This document shows positions 60,881-64,000 of a stretch of DNA of 64,000 nucleotides, one piece after another. This DNA is from Faecalibacterium prausnitzii. GTDB taxonomy: Bacteria; Bacillota; Clostridia; Oscillospirales; Ruminococcaceae. How positions within the stretch are numbered: the first letter of the stretch is position 1; every line of letters begins with the position of its first letter. The notes under the pieces are model-generated. The model had not been told where the DNA came from. It searched no databases and was given only the letters and a program-made list of their open reading frames with translations. Position numbers and translations under genes: made by a program. The DNA lies in NCBI RefSeq assembly GCF_003287405.1, contig NZ_PRLD01000005.1, positions 124,001 through 188,000 of the forward strand. The letters are read 5' to 3'.

Positions 60881-62458
60881 TCATAACACGATGTGCCGGA
60901 AATGCAAGTGTTTTTTGCGGGAGAGGGAAAGGCCGGGGAAAACAAAACCCTCAGCGTACTTGCATACGCTGAGGTTTTTTGGTGGAGCGAAGCAACCTAA
61001 ATCCGAACCATTGCCCTCTGGGGCATCTTTGGCGGCGATTTCATCGAAAGTGATGGTTTTTGTGCCGTCTTTGTAGTTGAATGTAATCAAAACTTTTTCA
61101 TCATAGAGATAAACGGCGTTCACGAACGTGTTGATAAGCGTTTCCCGGTGGCTTTTCACATTCGGGTCGAGTTTGCGGAACCGGGTCAGCCAGAACCGAA
61201 CTTGATTTTCGCTCAACCGTGGCCGAGCGATTTTTTCTTCGGCAATCCGAATCGCAAGTTCTTTCTGCTGAGCTTCCAGCTTTTCCAAACGCGATTTGGT
61301 GGAGTTGGTCAGCACACCTGCTTGGATGGCGTTCAGCATATTCTCAATGCCGTTCTCTACCTCGCGCATCTGCTTTTCCAGCAAAGGAAGCGTGGTGTTT
61401 TCCTGATCCTGCAACTCCATCACTTCCGCAACGATGGCATCAATCACGGCATCGTCCTGAATCAGCTTCATGGTTTCAGCTATGACCAAATCTTCCAGCC
61501 ACTCTTTACGGACGGTCTTTTTCTTGCAGGTCTTGAAACGCTTCGCGGTGGCGCACTTATAATAATGATGAACGACCTTGTTTCTACCCGTACCGCACTC
61601 GCCGAACATCATCGCGCCGCACATTCCGCAGAACAGCTTGGTGGTGAGCAAATAATCATCCTCGGCCTTGTGGCGGGCAGGAGCGCGGCTGTTCTTCTTG
61701 ATTTTTTGCTGCACTTCTTCAAACAAGTCCTTGTCCACGATGGCCGGGATGCTGTCCGGCATTACGATATCCTTGAAGCGGTTTTCTCCGATGTACCGTT
61801 TGTTCGTCAGCAGCGTCTGAACACTGTTGTAGGTGAACTTCTGGTTGCGGTTGGTGGTCACACCACTGTCGTTCAGCCAGTTCATCAGTTCTTTCATGGT
61901 CGCGCCATCGTTGTAACGTTGGAAGGCTTCTACCACAAAGGGGGCTTTCAGCGGGTCAATTTGAAAGAACTTCTCCTCGTCCACCTTAAAACCAATGGGA
62001 ATCGTGCCGCCGTTGTACTTTCCCTTCAGAACATTCTCGGTCATGCCGCGCACAACTTTTTCAGAAAGTTCTGCCGAGTAGTATTCAGCCATGCCGGTGA
62101 GCATACTCTTGACCATGATACCCGCAGGGCTGTCCGAAATGGGCTCCGTGGCAGATACCAGCTTGACATGATTGCGCTCCAACTGGTACTCATAATGTGC
62201 AGAATCGTAGCGGTTTCGGGCAAAGCGGTCAAGTTTCCAGACCAGCACAATGTCAAATAACCGTTTCTCGCTGTCCTTGATCATCTGCTGGAAGTCCGGG
62301 CGGTTATCGGTTTTGGCGGAAAGGGCACGGTCAATGTAGTGTTTGACCACAGTGATGCCGTTCTTTTCGGCGTAGGCCGTACATTCACGAATCTGGCCTT
62401 CGATGGATTCTTCGCGCTGATTATCGCTGGAATAGCGGGCGTAAATCACGGCAGTCAT
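60881..62458 (-). CDS. Large serine recombinase / integrase
   Basis: A 525-residue serine recombinase. The catalytic domain opens with VIYARYSSDNQREES, with S10 as nucleophile, and has KLDRFARNRYDS. Next come the recombinase domain (about 150-270), a zinc ribbon (CGMCGAMM then CATAKRFKTC) and a coiled coil (about 345-415). The C-terminal end after FAPPKN passes through a terminator-like hairpin, which is unusual. It lies 12 bases after a toxin gene on the same strand. It probably excises or integrates a small element; element ends were not identified. Confidence 0.92.
   Translation of the reverse strand: MTAVIYARYSSDNQREESIEGQIRECTAYAEKNGITVVKHYIDRALSAKTDNRPDFQQMIKDSEKRLFDIVLVWKLDRFARNRYDSAHYEYQLERNHVKLVSATEPISDSPAGIMVKSMLTGMAEYYSAELSEKVVRGMTENVLKGKYNGGTIPIGFKVDEEKFFQIDPLKAPFVVEAFQRYNDGATMKELMNWLNDSGVTTNRNQKFTYNSVQTLLTNKRYIGENRFKDIVMPDSIPAIVDKDLFEEVQQKIKKNSRAPARHKAEDDYLLTTKLFCGMCGAMMFGECGTGRNKVVHHYYKCATAKRFKTCKKKTVRKEWLEDLVIAETMKLIQDDAVIDAIVAEVMELQDQENTTLPLLEKQMREVENGIENMLNAIQAGVLTNSTKSRLEKLEAQQKELAIRIAEEKIARPRLSENQVRFWLTRFRKLDPNVKSHRETLINTFVNAVYLYDEKVLITFNYKDGTKTITFDEIAAKDAPEGNGSDLGCFAPPKNLSVCKYAEGFVFPGLSLSRKKHLHFRHIVL
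60949..60980. terminator. Terminator-like hairpin inside the recombinase 3' end
   Basis: CCTCAGCGTA-N6-TACGCTGAGG, with TTTTTT on the plus side and GGGTTTTGTTTTCC on the minus side. It falls within the last 30 codons of the recombinase frame. Confidence 0.75.
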
Positions 62459-62470
62459 GGCTGCACCTCC

Positions 62471-62791
62471 TTACTTCATTCTCCGCAGGCGGCGGACAAG
62501 GTCGGATGCACTATACAGCACACGAGCCACCGACACGGTATCCTCGCCCACAATGTAGAACACCGAGTAGTTGTCCACCAGCATCTGCCGCAGCCCTTGG
62601 GTGCGTTCCGGCTCGCTTTCCACCAGCGCACAGCGTTCCGGCAGGATGTTCAGCGACTGGATGGCTTCTGCAATGCGGTTGTACTGCCCCATAGCCGTGT
62701 CAGGCTCCAGCAGACGGTCCGCAATGTAGCTGTAAATCTGCTCCATATCACTGAGGGCTGCATGGGAAATTTTTACGTCATACTGCTTCAT
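62471..62791 (-). CDS. RelE/ParE-family toxin
   Basis: A 106-residue basic protein: KISHAALSDMEQIYSYIADR and MLVDNYSVFYIVGEDTVSVARVLYSASD are typical of RelE/ParE toxins. The RelE members cut ribosome-bound mRNA and ParE members poison gyrase; which applies is not clear. Its start overlaps the antitoxin stop (ATGA). The recombinase gene follows. Confidence 0.87.
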   Translation of the reverse strand: MKQYDVKISHAALSDMEQIYSYIADRLLEPDTAMGQYNRIAEAIQSLNILPERCALVESEPERTQGLRQMLVDNYSVFYIVGEDTVSVARVLYSASDLVRRLRRMK

Positions 62792-63093
62792 CTGTGCTGT
62801 TCCCTGAACTGTGCGAATGCGCTTGCGGCATCCACGGTATCACCGTTCTGAATCTCCTTAATACCCACCTGCAAGGCTGCATGGAGCTGGTCATCGGTCA
62901 TGGTGTCAGCGTTCAGAGCCGCAGGAGCCTTCGGCAGGGACAGCGAGAAGGGGATGCCGCCAGTCAGGGTGATCTGGCGCAGGTACATATCAATGGCTGT
63001 TGCCATCGGGATGCCGAGCTGCTTCAACACATCCTCGGCTTGCTGCTTAACGGTGGGGTTGACACGAAGATTGAGTGTCATCGTTTTTTCCAT
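62788..63093 (-). CDS. RelB/DinJ-family antitoxin
   Basis: A 101-residue protein. The N-terminal ribbon-helix-helix (TLNLRVNPTVKQQAEDVLKQ, LGIPMATAIDMYLRQI) binds DNA, and the C-terminal part would wrap the toxin. ATG 63093 follows GAGGTG. It is first in the unit and probably represses it through the palindrome at 63113-63135. Confidence 0.9.
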   Translation of the reverse strand: MEKTMTLNLRVNPTVKQQAEDVLKQLGIPMATAIDMYLRQITLTGGIPFSLSLPKAPAALNADTMTDDQLHAALQVGIKEIQNGDTVDAASAFAQFREQHR

Positions 63094-63111
63094 GGTTATC
63101 ACCTCGGCCTT

Positions 63112-63140
63112 ATTGTAACGTATTTTGCGTTGCAAATCAA
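63112..63140 (-). promoter_or_regulatory. Toxin-antitoxin promoter and operator
   Basis: Minus strand TTGATT (63140-63135), 17-bp spacer, TACAAT (63117-63112). The spacer is a near-perfect palindrome TTGTAACG-N7-CGTTGCAA (63113-63135), fitting an antitoxin-bound operator. Confidence 0.82.
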
Positions 63141-63204
63141 CAACTCCCAAACTTATAATTAAATTTCTCCATATTGCACAACATAACTTCAGGTTCTCCG
63201 ACTT

Positions 63205-63636
63205 CTAAAATTTTGCTTCATACCAATACCAATGTGCTGCAATTCGTTCAGTATATTGTGTATTATCACCTTCTGATTCTGCCCACGACCATCCATTTCC
63301 ACTTTTTACAAACTCAACCGGAACATCTTGAAAGCCATGTGGTTCATCATCTTCAGAATAGTAAAAGCCCTTATATGTAGTACTCGGAATGAGCCCGAAA
63401 GAGCCTGTACAAAATTCCACCATATCATCTGCGTAATAATATACTTTCCATCCATTCCACTCTAGCGGTCCCATTGGATGTTCTTCTATCACTTTCCGCG
63501 CATAGTTTGTCAGCTCATCCTGATTTCGCAGTACATAAGACTGGATGGATTTTTTGCTAAATGGCCGAACAATCAACGCCGTAGCTACAGCAATACACCC
63601 TAGTGCGGTCAAAAGTCCAATGCAAATTCTTTTCAT
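63205..63636 (-). CDS. Membrane-anchored hypothetical protein
   Basis: A 143-residue protein with an N-terminal hydrophobic segment (about 4-24, ICIGLLTALGCIAVATALIV) and a soluble part rich in Trp, Tyr and acidic residues (SWAESEGDNTQYTERIAAHW). It is AT-richer than the rest of the window, pointing to transfer. It resembles small phage-island proteins in its shape but the family is not recognised. Confidence 0.6.
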   Translation of the reverse strand: MKRICIGLLTALGCIAVATALIVRPFSKKSIQSYVLRNQDELTNYARKVIEEHPMGPLEWNGWKVYYYADDMVEFCTGSFGLIPSTTYKGFYYSEDDEPHGFQDVPVEFVKSGNGWSWAESEGDNTQYTERIAAHWYWYEAKF

Positions 63637-63694
63637 GTTTTTCTCCAGTCAACTGAAAACATATCACGCTGTAAGAACTATGATATCGCAGACT

Positions 63695-63943
63695 TTACTT
63701 TAGCGTGTGTACAATATGCAGTGCCATATCTGCATTTTCTTTGTCTACAAATATCTCTGTGATATACTTTGGTTTTATACCTAGAGTTCCAATTCTTGCC
63801 TGATCGAACGTATTACGCCGATTGACATCTTTAGTTTTGCAATAGAACTTGATTCCCGCAGCCGCCAACGCATCCGTGATGCGACTGCCTTGGTAGGGAT
63901 CAGAAACGGTTGCGACTTGCGATTTGAAAAACTGCTCTAGCAT
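63695..63943 (-). CDS. DUF2007-like small protein
   Basis: An 82-residue protein: VATVSDPYQGSRITDALAAA at about 10-29 and YITEIFVDKENADMALHIVH at the end, matching the pattern of DUF2007-type putative signal-transducing proteins. TAGGAG lies eight bases before ATG 63943; GTG 63964 is less likely. AT-rich like its neighbour. Confidence 0.65.
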   Translation of the reverse strand: MLEQFFKSQVATVSDPYQGSRITDALAAAGIKFYCKTKDVNRRNTFDQARIGTLGIKPKYITEIFVDKENADMALHIVHTLK

Positions 63944-64000
63944 AAAAGGATCTCCTATATACACTCTAAAAGAAATCTCTTGCGTTTCTTACTGGAATAA

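Overview
The window looks like chromosome of a GC-rich gut Firmicute of the Oscillospiraceae, most likely Faecalibacterium prausnitzii or a close relative. This is inference from gene content, FabK-type lipid synthesis, codon use and promoter style; no marker gene such as 16S rRNA is present. Many promoters are near-consensus sigma-A type (TTGACA/TATAAT, 17-bp spacer), and intrinsic terminators are numerous.

Layout. 1-9.7 kb: end of a division and cell wall cluster (PBP with PASTA domains, murF, a degenerate MraY-like protein, ftsW, murG, ftsQ/divIB, murE). 9.8-18.4 kb: a compact fatty acid synthesis operon (acpP-accD-accA-fabH-fabK-fabK-like-fabD-fabG-fabF-fabZ) behind one promoter, with mostly overlapping genes. 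18.4-26 kb: purC, a GH1 phospho-beta-glucosidase, a glycerophosphodiesterase, LysR, trmO, and a phage-like divergent regulatory switch (LexA/CI-like repressor against two small regulators). 26-27.6 kb: tRNA-Val and a BASS-family transporter under a T-box leader.

27.8-32.9 kb holds the most striking system: a promoter whose -35/-10 spacer contains a G10 tract, then a cyclic-di-GMP-I (GEMM) riboswitch and terminator, then a membrane-anchored protein, a small secreted subunit-like protein and a 1007-residue secreted adhesin-like protein. This suggests a surface structure under both phase variation and second-messenger control.

33-41.9 kb is a sialic acid catabolic cluster: an RpiR regulator with three matching palindromes, ABC transporter (no ATPase), nanA, nanQ/yhcH, nanE, nanK and an SGNH esterase, with three 128-bp tandem repeats upstream of nanA. 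42-44.1 kb: greA-lysS. 44.4-47.9 kb (minus): ECF sigma factor, membrane protein and an ABC-2 exporter. 48.5 kb: tRNA-Pro, then yitT. 49.8-55.8 kb: divergent hexuronate genes uxaC and uxaB-uxaA sharing a TTGTATACAA-type operator, plus a mutarotase. 55.9-58.7 kb: purA-pyrB and a NifX-like protein. 58.9-60.8 kb: a YoaK-family protein and a LysR.

60.9-64 kb is a small mobile-looking island: large serine recombinase, RelE/RelB-type toxin-antitoxin pair with its operator, and AT-richer hypothetical genes.
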